This document shows positions 17,669-26,117 of a stretch of DNA of 64,000 nucleotides, in pieces. The stretch spans positions 1-64,000 of the forward strand of contig NZ_BMRE01000032.1 of NCBI RefSeq assembly GCF_014648475.1, in the 5' to 3' direction. The notes below the pieces were generated by a model, which was given only the letters and a program-made list of their open reading frames with translations, was not told the DNA's origin and did no database searches. Positions within the stretch are counted from its first letter, which is position 1. Each line of letters begins with the position of its first letter. The translations under genes and the position numbers were made by a program. The DNA comes from Lentzea flava (GTDB lineage Bacteria; Actinomycetota; Actinomycetes; Mycobacteriales; Pseudonocardiaceae).

Positions 17669-20016
17669 GGCTTCGCTCCCCTCTTCCGCATCTGCTTGAG
17701 CACGAACCTGGCGATCGCGTTGCCCGCGTACGTGCTCGACTGCTCCGCGAACCAGTCCGCGAGGTCAGCGGGTCCGCGACGGCGCAGCATCTCCGCCGTC
17801 CGCAGCACGTCGGAGCGCCGCCACTTCCCCACCGACTTCAGCGTGTGGTCCTGCAACGTCCTGTGCGCGGCGTTCGCGCCACGCACCGAACCGATGTCCT
17901 TGAGGTGCCACGCCAACGTGAGCAGGTCGGCCGCGACGGCCGGGTCGGGCCGGCGTCCGTTCAACGCCTGGTCCGCCTCGTCCCAGTACGCCTTGCGCAG
18001 CGCACCGAGCGCCACGTACAGCAACGCGAACCACTCGAACCGGAACTCGCCGATCCGGTCGAGCACCATCGACAGCATGTCGGCTTTGCGCGGCCCGCTG
18101 CGGACGCGGTGGAACGCCTGGATGAACTCCTTCATCCGCTGGTCGAACTGCCCCGCCGACTGCGCCGCCACCATCCGGTCCACCAGCGCGACCGTCTCGA
18201 ACCGCGTGGTGATCTGCTTGACGGTGTCCCGCGGCAGCACGTCCATCACGGGCTCCTCGCGCACCTTCGCGCACAGCCGGTCGTAGGTCTCCCCACCGCT
18301 CTCCGACGGCGGCAGCAGCAACGCGGAGTCGAGCCACTCCAGCAGCGGCGACTCGCAGAACAGCCGCTTCTCCACGTTCTCCAGCAACAGCAACGCGTCG
18401 TGGTGCGTCCAGCCGTTCGGCCACAGCCTGGTCAGCACCTCCGGCGGCACCATGCCGGAGTCCGCGATCCGCGCGAGCGCACGGCTCGGCGGGATCCGCC
18501 CTGCGGCCGCGTCCGCGACGAGCACCGCCGTCGTGAGTCCCGGCGCCTGGCGCAGTCCCAGCGCCGGTGCCAGCTCCGACGACAACAGATCGACCACTTT
18601 GGACAGATCGGACCGCACGACCGTCGAGAGGTGCGCCACCACACCGGCGCGCAGATCAGGCCAGTCCCGCAGCAACGGCAGCAGCCACGCCCCCGCGTTC
18701 TCGCCGAACACCTCCGGCCCGAACGCCCGCAGACCCGTCTGGAACTGCACGTCATCGGACACCGGGATGCGGCAGGTCGCCGCCCACGACAGCAACGCGG
18801 CCGCGACGTCGGCGGACGAGACGGGCAGCCGCTCGGCCAGCGCCACCGCCGCGTAGTCGCGCGCGGAGGCCGACCGCAGCGACAACGCCGACCCTGTCGG
18901 TGATCCCGCCACGAACGCCCGCGCCCAGGCGAGCTCGACGTTCTCCGCGAACCCGCGCGCACCGACGGCGCCGACGGCCTCCGCCAGCGGCGCGAGCACG
19001 TCCGCCGGACAGCCCTCGACGTCGAGCAGGGTGCCGATCCGGTCGACGGTCGGCGCACCGAGCCTGCGGGCATGAGCGGCGAGCCACGGCGCGACCACCA
19101 CCACGCCCTCGCGGTCCGTGCCGTTGTCGGCCAGCACGACGGGATGCCAGTCGTCGAGGCCGTGTTCGGACCCGTCCGCGAGATCACCGGCGCGCCGCCA
19201 CAGCTCCTCCGCCGACTCCACGCCCATGTCGACCAGGAACTGGGCCAGCGGGTGCACCGGGATCTCGCTGACCTCGTCCGCCACGAGGTCGAACAGGTGG
19301 TAGGTCTCGAACCCGTTCCTGTCCACATCGGACTCGGCGAGCGTGCCGACCACGTTCATGCGGCTCTGCCGGGGCTCGTGTTCGTAGGTGGAGAACGACA
19401 TCTGGCGCGCGGTCTCGGGCGGCAGCAGGTACGAGGCGGCGGCGATCCAGCGCGCCACGGCGTCCGCGTCCCGTTCGATCAGCACGACCTTGCGCTCCTG
19501 CTTGCGGACCGCGAGATCGATCGCCGTCAGCAACGCGGGCAGGTGCCGCGCACCGGGATGCGCCGCGACGAACTCCATCGCCTCGTGCCGGTCCAGCGTT
19601 CCCGGCACCAGCCCGCCGAGCACCGGCAGCGCGGGGTCGTCTGCTTCCCTGCGGGTCCACAGCGCCGATCCCCACAGCTCGATCGGCAGCGCCTGCCCGA
19701 AGTCCGCCTGGTTCTCGGTGACCAGCGCGTGCGCGAAGTAGTTGCCGAACCGGCGCGAGTAGTCGGTGCCGACGAACGCGACCTGTGCCAGCACGGTCGT
19801 GGAACCGGGCCGGTAGCAGAGGTTCACGGGAGCGGCCGCGAGCACGGCGGGGTCGACGTCGTAGGCGAGCGTCGGCGGCGGCTTGTACGCGGTCATCGAC
19901 GCCACCTCGGCCATCACGTCCGGGCGGACGCCGGGCGTCGCGGCGTTGAACTGGTAGCCGGGATGCCCGGACAGACCCCGTTCGCACGAGGTGTAGTAGA
20001 GCTGGCTGAACCCCAT
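17665..20016 (-). CDS. GTPase-associated protein 1 (GAP1) homologue
   Basis: A 783-residue protein. The first 150 residues match the GAP1 N-terminal domain signature (FSQLYYTSCERGLSG, GYQFNAATPG, a later NYFAHALV), which is followed by a middle segment (SFSTYEHEPRQSRMNV near 220) and a long helical C-terminal region rich in Ala, Leu and Arg. GAP1 proteins are known only from genome context, beside TRAFAC GTPases in systems predicted to be defensive. Here the gene sits exactly between two such GTPases, overlapping the first by one base (TGATG) and the second by 4 bp. No enzymatic motif is visible. A scaffold or adaptor for the GTPases is the simplest role. Confidence 0.8.
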   Translation of the reverse strand: MGFSQLYYTSCERGLSGHPGYQFNAATPGVRPDVMAEVASMTAYKPPPTLAYDVDPAVLAAAPVNLCYRPGSTTVLAQVAFVGTDYSRRFGNYFAHALVTENQADFGQALPIELWGSALWTRREADDPALPVLGGLVPGTLDRHEAMEFVAAHPGARHLPALLTAIDLAVRKQERKVVLIERDADAVARWIAAASYLLPPETARQMSFSTYEHEPRQSRMNVVGTLAESDVDRNGFETYHLFDLVADEVSEIPVHPLAQFLVDMGVESAEELWRRAGDLADGSEHGLDDWHPVVLADNGTDREGVVVVAPWLAAHARRLGAPTVDRIGTLLDVEGCPADVLAPLAEAVGAVGARGFAENVELAWARAFVAGSPTGSALSLRSASARDYAAVALAERLPVSSADVAAALLSWAATCRIPVSDDVQFQTGLRAFGPEVFGENAGAWLLPLLRDWPDLRAGVVAHLSTVVRSDLSKVVDLLSSELAPALGLRQAPGLTTAVLVADAAAGRIPPSRALARIADSGMVPPEVLTRLWPNGWTHHDALLLLENVEKRLFCESPLLEWLDSALLLPPSESGGETYDRLCAKVREEPVMDVLPRDTVKQITTRFETVALVDRMVAAQSAGQFDQRMKEFIQAFHRVRSGPRKADMLSMVLDRIGEFRFEWFALLYVALGALRKAYWDEADQALNGRRPDPAVAADLLTLAWHLKDIGSVRGANAAHRTLQDHTLKSVGKWRRSDVLRTAEMLRRRGPADLADWFAEQSSTYAGNAIARFVLKQMRKRGAKP

Positions 20017-21224
20017 CACTCACCAACCGGTTTGACCGTCTTGCGGATGGCACCGAACTCGCTCATGAGCCACAGGAACGGGTCCTCGACCCGGTGCGGC
20101 TGCACGCCCCGCTCCGACACCCGTTGCAGGCCACCGCCTTCCAGCCGCGGGCTCTCCCCGAGCGCGGACAGGCCGAAGAGCCGGTAGCGGCTGAAGCTGT
20201 TGGCCAGCGTCTCGTCCACGTTGCGCCCGGCCCACTCGTGCAGCAGCGCCTGCATGTGCCGGTGCACCTCGACGCTGTCCGGCTCGTTGAAGCTGTCCCC
20301 GCTGGGCGGTGTGCGCAGCCACGGGCTTCCCGGCGGCAGAGAGCCCTGCAGCGCGTCCATCTTCGTGAACGCCACCGCGATCGGCTTCTCGATCCGCTTG
20401 CCCGCCTTGACGCCGGTGCTGCCCTGCAGCTGCTTGATGATGTTCGCGAGCACCGCGGTGGGCGAGTCCTCCGCCGAGACCAGCTCCGGCAGCAACGCGT
20501 CGGAGGCCGCGTGCGGCCGCGCACCCCGCAGCTGCAACGGGTCGAGCAGCAGGATGATGCCGTCCGCGCTCGTCATGTACCGCACGTTCTGGTCGATGCT
20601 GTGCTCGGTGGTCATGTCCTCGCCCGCGGTGTCGTAGAACGACAACAGCGTGCTGCGCACCTTGCTGCGCCCGCCGATGGTCAGGTTGAAGACGAGCGGC
20701 CGGCGGCCACCGCGTTCCTTCTTGGCCGTCGGAGTCGCCCCGTAGAGCTCGTGCTTGTCGTACAGCGCGTGTTGGTAGACGGTCTCGAACCGGTTGCTCG
20801 TCGACGCGTCGGCACCGAGCACGGACGCGTGGATCCGCGCGCCCACGTCGTTCATCAGCTCGTGCAGCAGCACCGTCATGTAAACGGTCTTGCCGCTGTC
20901 CTTCGCACCCACCAACGCGATCAGCCTGCTGTCGATCTGTCCGAACTGGACGGGCAGCTGGCTGTGGCACCGCGGGCAGACCCGGTAGTGCGTCTCCGCC
21001 TGGCAGACCTCGTGCACCGCAGTGGACTTGCGGCCGTTGGCGTCGAACACGGGGTACTGCGGGTCGTGGTCGCCCATCTGGTCGGCGAGCACGCGGTCGA
21101 GCTTCATCTCGCAGCGCTTCTTCACCCCGACCCGGCCGGAGCACCGGAACCGGATCTCCTTGTGGGTGAAGGAGCGGTAGCAGTACGGGCAGTGCAGCCT
21201 GCTACCGAGCAGTGCGGGGAACAA
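20016..21224 (-). CDS. zinc-ribbon TRAFAC GTPase, soluble
   Basis: 402 residues from a TTG at 21224 that follows a GAGGTGA site; it overlaps the FN3 gene by 23 bp. An N-terminal zinc ribbon (CPYCYRSF, later CSGRVG and KKRCEM, then CPRCHSQL) precedes the GTPase domain with P-loop ALVGAKDSGKTVYM near 105, switch-II SFYDTAGEDM near 205 and FTKMDAL as the specificity loop. There is no membrane segment. The DTAG and TKMD motifs are intact, so GTP hydrolysis is expected. Family and neighbours point to the GAP1-associated GTPases. It differs from the second GTPase of the operon in lacking the membrane anchor, so one may work in the cytoplasm and the other at the membrane. Confidence 0.8.
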   Translation of the reverse strand: MFPALLGSRLHCPYCYRSFTHKEIRFRCSGRVGVKKRCEMKLDRVLADQMGDHDPQYPVFDANGRKSTAVHEVCQAETHYRVCPRCHSQLPVQFGQIDSRLIALVGAKDSGKTVYMTVLLHELMNDVGARIHASVLGADASTSNRFETVYQHALYDKHELYGATPTAKKERGGRRPLVFNLTIGGRSKVRSTLLSFYDTAGEDMTTEHSIDQNVRYMTSADGIILLLDPLQLRGARPHAASDALLPELVSAEDSPTAVLANIIKQLQGSTGVKAGKRIEKPIAVAFTKMDALQGSLPPGSPWLRTPPSGDSFNEPDSVEVHRHMQALLHEWAGRNVDETLANSFSRYRLFGLSALGESPRLEGGGLQRVSERGVQPHRVEDPFLWLMSEFGAIRKTVKPVGE

Positions 21225-23856
21225 GGGTCACCTCGTCGGCGGTCGTGGAGCCGGGGTCGGGGAAGCAGGCGAGCCCGGACAGCGGGCTGACCCGCTCCGG
21301 CAGCGACACGGTCACCGGCACGCCCGCGGTCAGGTTGCGCGGTGGCAGCGTCGCGATCACGCGGCCGCGGTCGGCGCGCAACGGGATCACGCCGTCCGTG
21401 CGGTGGACGACAACGATGGCAGGCACGCGGCACGCGCGGTCGCTGGTGAGCGTGAGATCGAGACGGCGCCTGCCGGGAAGCCCCGCCAGGCGCACGGTGT
21501 AGCCGACGTTGGCGGGCCGGCCGGAGATGCGGGTGAGCACGGTGGCGGACACGCTGTCGGTGTTGCGGTCCCGCATGACGGTCTGCAGCGCGACGGTCGT
21601 GGCACCCGGCCCGGCGGAGATCTCGGCACCACCGGAGTCCGTGTGCACGCGCGCGGAGATGTCCAGCTCCTCCACGTGCAGCGGCGTGTCGTCCTCTTCG
21701 GACGGCCACCACCGCACCCTGACCGCGGTCGCGCCGTCCGGCCACACCCAGCGGACCCGGACCAGGTCGCCGAACCGCTCGGCCTTCACCCCGGTCACCG
21801 GTGCGACGAGCGACTGGGTCACGGTCTCGCCGATCGCCGCGTGGTCACCGGACACCGTGACCGCCGTGACGGTCAGCCGTCCGGACCGCACCGACAACGC
21901 CTGACGGACGCGGCCGTCGTCGCCGGGTGCGGCGATTCCCCCGGCGGGCTGCCCGAACGCCTGTGCCTCGGCACGGGAGACCAGGCTGCCCACCGGCCAC
22001 GGCGGCGCGCTCTGCGACGTGCGCAGCTCCACGACCCCGGACGGAGGCGGCCGCCACGCCACGACCAGGACGGCCTTGCCGTGCTCGTGCCGGACCTCGT
22101 GCACCAGGTCGGTCACCGCGACGGGTTTGGCGTCGGGCCGGGCAGACACGACGACCGGCGGCGACATCCGCCGTTCCCCGGTCCGGCTCAGGAACACCGC
22201 GCGGAACGTGTAGTCGTACGTCTCGCCGCTGACCACGTCGGTGTCGGTGAACGTGGCCGCGGCGACCCGGATCCGGCGCTCGGCGGAACCCGTGCGGTCC
22301 GCGCGCGTCACGATCACCTCGGTGGCGTCGGGGTGCGCCTGCCACGTCCCGCTCACCACCCCCTCGTCGGCGCTCAGCACGACGTCCCGCACTTCAGGCG
22401 TCACCTCCAGCACGGGCGCGCTCGCACCGACCGACCACGTCTCGCCGCGCGACGCGAACACCGTGTAGTGCAACGGGGTCGCGGGCGGAGGCAGCTCGTC
22501 GACGGCCTCGTTCGCCTGCGTCTCCGTCACGCCGGTGCCCGCGGTGCTCGACACCGCGGGTGTGCCGTCGGACCGCACGACCCGGTACCGCACGCCCGGT
22601 GTGCGTGCCTGACTCGGCGTCCAGCGCACGACCACCCGGTCGCCGTCGACGCCGGCCGTCACCTCTCCCGGCGGCGGTGGCGGGATCTCCGCCAGCCGGG
22701 CTTCGAGACCGTCGTCGTCGCGCGCGACCTCGGCGGCCGCGGCGAACAACCCGGCGGCGAGTTCGCCGTCGCCCTGGCGGAGCGCGTCCTCTGCCCGGGT
22801 GACGAGGTCCGCTACGCGGCGCAGGGCCTCGTCGAGCTGGGCCCGCTGCTCGGCGCAGTCACCGGACGGCAGGGCGTCGAGAAGTCTTTGCGCCTCTCGC
22901 AGCTCGCCGTCGCGCAGGGCGTCCGCCACGCGGCGCGCTGAGTCGTCACCCCGCTTCACCTCGCCGCTCTGCCCGGCGAGCGTCACCGCGAGCTCGATCG
23001 CCTCACCCTCGTCCAGGCCGAGCCTGGTGGCCTGCAACGCGACGAGCCGGTCCGTCTCACCCGCCTCGATCGCGGGCCGCAGCTGTTCCCTGATCTCCCA
23101 CAGCAGCAACGCGTCCAGGTTGTTGGCCTGGGTGGCCGCGTTGATCAGGATCGCGATCACGTTGTCCATCGCGGTCTTGCGCTCGTCCTGCTTGCTGCGG
23201 GCCTGCTCGGCGCGAGCCTGCTGGAGCGCGGCCGTGGTGATCGTCCGCCCGTCGGCGAGCCGGAAACCGTTGCGCAGCGTGAATCCCTTGCGCACCGCCT
23301 CCGTGCCGAACAACGCCTCCGGCGACAGCTTGAAGCCCAGCGCGGTCAGCGGGGCCCGCAACGACCGCACGGCGGGGATCGGCGGGCCGGCCGGCAGGTC
23401 CCACGGCGGGTCGATCACCCGGACGTTGTGCTGCCCCAGCGCTTCTCTGATCTCCTGCTCGGAGAACAGGTTGTCCATCGAGGCGATGAGCCTGCGCAGA
23501 CCGGCGGGCGTGATGCAGGGCCGCGCCGCCGCGATGACCGCGATCTCCTCGTTGAGCCGGCTGTGGGCGTCGCCCCTGCTCTCCTCGCGCCGTTTGGTGA
23601 ACGCTTCGAGGTTCAGCAGCCCCTTGCGGCGCAGGTCGGTGTCCGCCGCGAGCAACGCCGTCGCCAGCGCGCCGTACTTCTTCTGCAGCTTGAGCTTGCG
23701 CCAGTACTTGACGATCTCCTCGACCCGGCGGGTGAACTCCTCGGGATCACCGGCCGAACGCGGATCGAGGTCGTACCTGACGAACAGGTCGGCGGGCGGC
23801 GTGTTGCCCGCCGCCCGTGCCGGGTCGAGCACCGTCTCCCGATAGGTGTCGAACAT
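21202..23856 (-). CDS. large FN3-repeat protein of the Hsp70/GTPase operon
   Basis: 884 residues, no signal peptide. Residues 1-390 are helical and charged (YDLDPRSAGDPEEFTRRVEE, repeated Arg/Glu/Ala helices and a coiled-coil-like stretch near 215-260). From about 395 onward come at least three to four beta-sandwich units of fibronectin type III character: VTAGVDGDRVVVRWTPS, YRVVRSDGTP, LHYTVFASRG, then YDYTFRAVFLSRTG, and further units to the end. With no export signal these modules should act inside the cell, perhaps as a binding platform or a client of the co-encoded Hsp70. The ATG at 23856 lies 6 bp after the Hsp70 stop. I do not recognise the N-terminal domain. Confidence 0.7.
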   Translation of the reverse strand: MFDTYRETVLDPARAAGNTPPADLFVRYDLDPRSAGDPEEFTRRVEEIVKYWRKLKLQKKYGALATALLAADTDLRRKGLLNLEAFTKRREESRGDAHSRLNEEIAVIAAARPCITPAGLRRLIASMDNLFSEQEIREALGQHNVRVIDPPWDLPAGPPIPAVRSLRAPLTALGFKLSPEALFGTEAVRKGFTLRNGFRLADGRTITTAALQQARAEQARSKQDERKTAMDNVIAILINAATQANNLDALLLWEIREQLRPAIEAGETDRLVALQATRLGLDEGEAIELAVTLAGQSGEVKRGDDSARRVADALRDGELREAQRLLDALPSGDCAEQRAQLDEALRRVADLVTRAEDALRQGDGELAAGLFAAAAEVARDDDGLEARLAEIPPPPPGEVTAGVDGDRVVVRWTPSQARTPGVRYRVVRSDGTPAVSSTAGTGVTETQANEAVDELPPPATPLHYTVFASRGETWSVGASAPVLEVTPEVRDVVLSADEGVVSGTWQAHPDATEVIVTRADRTGSAERRIRVAAATFTDTDVVSGETYDYTFRAVFLSRTGERRMSPPVVVSARPDAKPVAVTDLVHEVRHEHGKAVLVVAWRPPPSGVVELRTSQSAPPWPVGSLVSRAEAQAFGQPAGGIAAPGDDGRVRQALSVRSGRLTVTAVTVSGDHAAIGETVTQSLVAPVTGVKAERFGDLVRVRWVWPDGATAVRVRWWPSEEDDTPLHVEELDISARVHTDSGGAEISAGPGATTVALQTVMRDRNTDSVSATVLTRISGRPANVGYTVRLAGLPGRRRLDLTLTSDRACRVPAIVVVHRTDGVIPLRADRGRVIATLPPRNLTAGVPVTVSLPERVSPLSGLACFPDPGSTTADEVTLVPRTAR

Positions 23857-23862
23857 CAGCGG

Positions 23863-25470
23863 CTACCCGCCGATGCTGTAGCGCGAGACCACGTCGCGTG
23901 CCTGCTCGACCTGGGCACGGCTGAGCCCGTCGATCATCAGCTCGATCGTGAGGTCCTTGCGGGTGCTCAGCTCGACCGCGTGCACCCGCAGCGTTCCGTT
24001 GCGCTCCATCGTGAACGTCACGTCCAGCGGCGAACCCTTCGGCAGCGGCGGCAGCCCGCTGATCAGGCCGTCGCCGATCTTCTCGTTGTCCTCCAACGAC
24101 TCCGAGGCCCGCGCGCCGGCCTGCTCCCACACCTCGATCTGGATCGAGACCTGCTTGTCGTACTTCGTCACGTACTGCCGCGACGGCGGTTGCGCGGGCA
24201 GCGGGTCGTTCGCGTTGATCAGGTGGTCGACAAACGTCACGTCGCTGCCGCCCTTGGACGCCTTGATGCCGAACGCTCGCGGCGACACCGTGACGACCTG
24301 CTTCTCGGCGAGCTTCGCCACCTGCGCGGGTTCGATGCCCAGCTGGTCGGCGACCAGCGCGACGGCGGCGTCACTCGGCGCCGCGCCGCTGCCGTCACCG
24401 TCCGGCAGCGCGATCTTCACCGACTGGATCAACCCGAACAGCGCGGCTCCCTTGGCCACCGCCAGATCCGGGTCGTGGATCTTGGGCTCGAACCCGAACC
24501 GGCTGCGCAGCGTCTCCGCGACCGCGGGCATGCGGGTCGCGCCGCCGACGAGCAGCACCTCGTCGAACTTGGTGACACCCTTGGCCTTCGCGGTCTCGAC
24601 CGTCCGCGCGGTGATGTCCATCGTGCGGTCGAGCAGCTCCGCGGTGCTCTGCTCGAACATCTCGCGGGTGAGCTCGGCCCTGGTGACCTCACCGGCGAAC
24701 CGCATGTTGTGGCGGCGCGAGGTCATGGCGGACAGGGCCTTCTTCATGTCCTCGGCGGCGGTCGCGAGCTCCTGCAGGAAGTCCTCGCTGTCCCCCGCGC
24801 CCACGTCGGGGTGCTCGGCGACGAACGCGTCCCGGAGGAAGTCCGCGATCTTCTCGTCCCAGTCGGCGCCGCCGAGGTGGTGGTCACCGTCGGTGCAGAC
24901 GACCTGGACGTCGTTGCCGGACAGGCGGATCACCGTCGTGTCGAACGTGCCGCCGCCCAGGTCGTACACCAGGATCGTGCGGTCCTCGCCCGAGTTCATC
25001 GCCTCGTAGTGCAACGCGGCGGCGACCGGCTCCGGCACCACGTCGATCACGTTGAGCCCGGCGATCGTGCCCGCGTTGCGGGTCGCCTCCCGCTGGCTCA
25101 CGCCGAAGTAGGCGGGCACGGTGATGACGACGTCGCGCACCTGCTCACCGGTGTGCTCGGACGCGGAGCGCGCCAGCTCGCGCAGGATCACCGCGGAGAT
25201 GCTCTCCGGTGTGTGCTCCTCGCCGTGGAAGGTGTAGGAGACCTTCTCGCCCATCTGGCGCTTGATCAGCGACGCCACCAGCTCCGGGCTGATCTTCGCC
25301 GAGCTCTTCGCGTCCCGGCCGACCACGATGTTGTCCGGGGTCTCGAAGAAGACCACCGACGGCGTGGTCTCCTCGCCGACGGCGTTCTTGACGATCGTCG
25401 GGCGCCCGGTGTCGTCGATGTGCGCGACGCACGAGTACGTGGTGCCGAGGTCGATTCCGTAGATTCCCAC
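23863..25470 (-). CDS. lidless Hsp70-family chaperone (copy 1)
   Basis: 535 residues. The nucleotide-binding domain is complete: GIDLGTTYSCVAHID, VPAYFGVSQREATRNAG, VVPEPVAAALHYEA, ILVYDLGGGTFDTTV, GADWDEKI and LVGGATRMPAV. Where DnaK has its hydrophobic linker, this protein has about 45 extra residues, a small predicted helical unit (SDAAVALVADQLGIEPAQVA). A beta substrate-binding domain follows (FTMERNGTLRVHAVE). The protein stops at VEQARDVVSRYSIGG, so the helical lid and disordered tail of DnaK are missing. It starts at the GTG at 25470, 8 bp after the GrpE-like stop. It is a specialised Hsp70, not the housekeeping DnaK, and should bind ATP normally. Confidence 0.9.
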   Translation of the reverse strand: MGIYGIDLGTTYSCVAHIDDTGRPTIVKNAVGEETTPSVVFFETPDNIVVGRDAKSSAKISPELVASLIKRQMGEKVSYTFHGEEHTPESISAVILRELARSASEHTGEQVRDVVITVPAYFGVSQREATRNAGTIAGLNVIDVVPEPVAAALHYEAMNSGEDRTILVYDLGGGTFDTTVIRLSGNDVQVVCTDGDHHLGGADWDEKIADFLRDAFVAEHPDVGAGDSEDFLQELATAAEDMKKALSAMTSRRHNMRFAGEVTRAELTREMFEQSTAELLDRTMDITARTVETAKAKGVTKFDEVLLVGGATRMPAVAETLRSRFGFEPKIHDPDLAVAKGAALFGLIQSVKIALPDGDGSGAAPSDAAVALVADQLGIEPAQVAKLAEKQVVTVSPRAFGIKASKGGSDVTFVDHLINANDPLPAQPPSRQYVTKYDKQVSIQIEVWEQAGARASESLEDNEKIGDGLISGLPPLPKGSPLDVTFTMERNGTLRVHAVELSTRKDLTIELMIDGLSRAQVEQARDVVSRYSIGG

Positions 25471-25478
25471 TGTGCTCC

Positions 25479-26012
25479 TCAGGCCCCTGCCGGCTCGGCC
25501 GGCGCGGCCTGCCCGGCGCGGTAGAACACCGCTTTGGCGAGCCGGCGCATCCGGCCCGTGTCCCGCTCGCGCAGCCCCGCGAGCAGCGGTGCCGCGACCG
25601 TGTTGTGCAGCGCAGGGTCGGCGGTCTCCTCGACCGAGCCGACGGCGTGCAGCCCCGACTGGAACTCCTCCCCCGCCACCGCGGCCACGACCTCGATCCC
25701 GCACCGGTCGAGCACGAGCACGACGTCGTCGGCGAAGCTCGCGAACAGCTCGCTCGACAGCCGCTGCGCCTGCGCGTTCAGCCCGTCGTAGAGGCGGACG
25801 AGATCGGAGATGACGGGGTCGAGGACCTCGCGGCGCATCCCGTTGCGCAGCGACTGGTTCTCCTCGTGCAGGCGGTCTATCACCGATTCACGATGTGCGG
25901 CCCTGCGGTGGAAATCCTTCACCGCTGTCTCGACAGCGGAGAGCCGTTCGGCCAGGTCGGCGAACGGCTCGGATTTGCTTTCTTCGGCAGGCGGCCCCAT
26001 TGCGGGAAGCAT
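25479..26012 (-). CDS. GrpE-like nucleotide-exchange factor
   Basis: 177 residues. An N-terminal coiled-coil (DLAERLSAVETAVKDFHRRA onward) leads into the GrpE four-helix and beta-wing region with IEVVAAVAGEEFQSGLHAV and LRERDTGRMRRLAKAVFY, which correspond to the family blocks G-E-FDP--HEAV and GR-LR-A-V. It is shorter in the wing than housekeeping GrpE. It is the first gene of the operon, directly before the Hsp70, so it most likely exchanges nucleotide on that protein. Start chosen at the ATG at 26012; an ATG at 26000 is also possible. The usual grpE-dnaJ context is absent. Confidence 0.75.
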   Translation of the reverse strand: MLPAMGPPAEESKSEPFADLAERLSAVETAVKDFHRRAAHRESVIDRLHEENQSLRNGMRREVLDPVISDLVRLYDGLNAQAQRLSSELFASFADDVVLVLDRCGIEVVAAVAGEEFQSGLHAVGSVEETADPALHNTVAAPLLAGLRERDTGRMRRLAKAVFYRAGQAAPAEPAGA

Positions 26013-26046
26013 GGCTCCATTTCCTATCACCGCGCGACCGCCTATA

Positions 26047-26078
26047 GCTGGCCATTTCATGGACAACAAGTGGCCAAC
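26047..26078. promoter_or_regulatory. dyad in the divergent promoter of the Hsp70 operon and the TIR-CHAT gene
   Basis: Arms GCTGGCCATTT (26047-26057) and AAGTGGCCAAC (26068-26078) are inverted repeats matching at 9 of 11 positions with a 10-bp spacer. They lie in the 105-bp gap between two divergent starts. A shared operator is likely by position; the protein that would bind it is not known. Confidence 0.4.
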
Positions 26079-26117
26079 ACACCGGGCCCGGCGGGACGCG
26101 GTGACACCATTCCCGTG

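Noticed and set aside
15947..18286. A 779-codon plus-strand frame across the GTPase and GAP1 genes
   Set aside because: Low-complexity antisense composition without motifs; the opposite strand has coherent families and overlapping starts.
23863..26012. Housekeeping dnaK-grpE operon
   Set aside because: No dnaJ or hspR follows, the Hsp70 lacks its lid and linker, and the neighbours are GTPases and GAP1.
25605..26117. In-frame upstream extension of the TIR-CHAT protein (open for another 171 codons)
   Set aside because: It runs antisense through the GrpE-like gene, has no ribosome site, and the TIR fold begins at the ATG at 26118.
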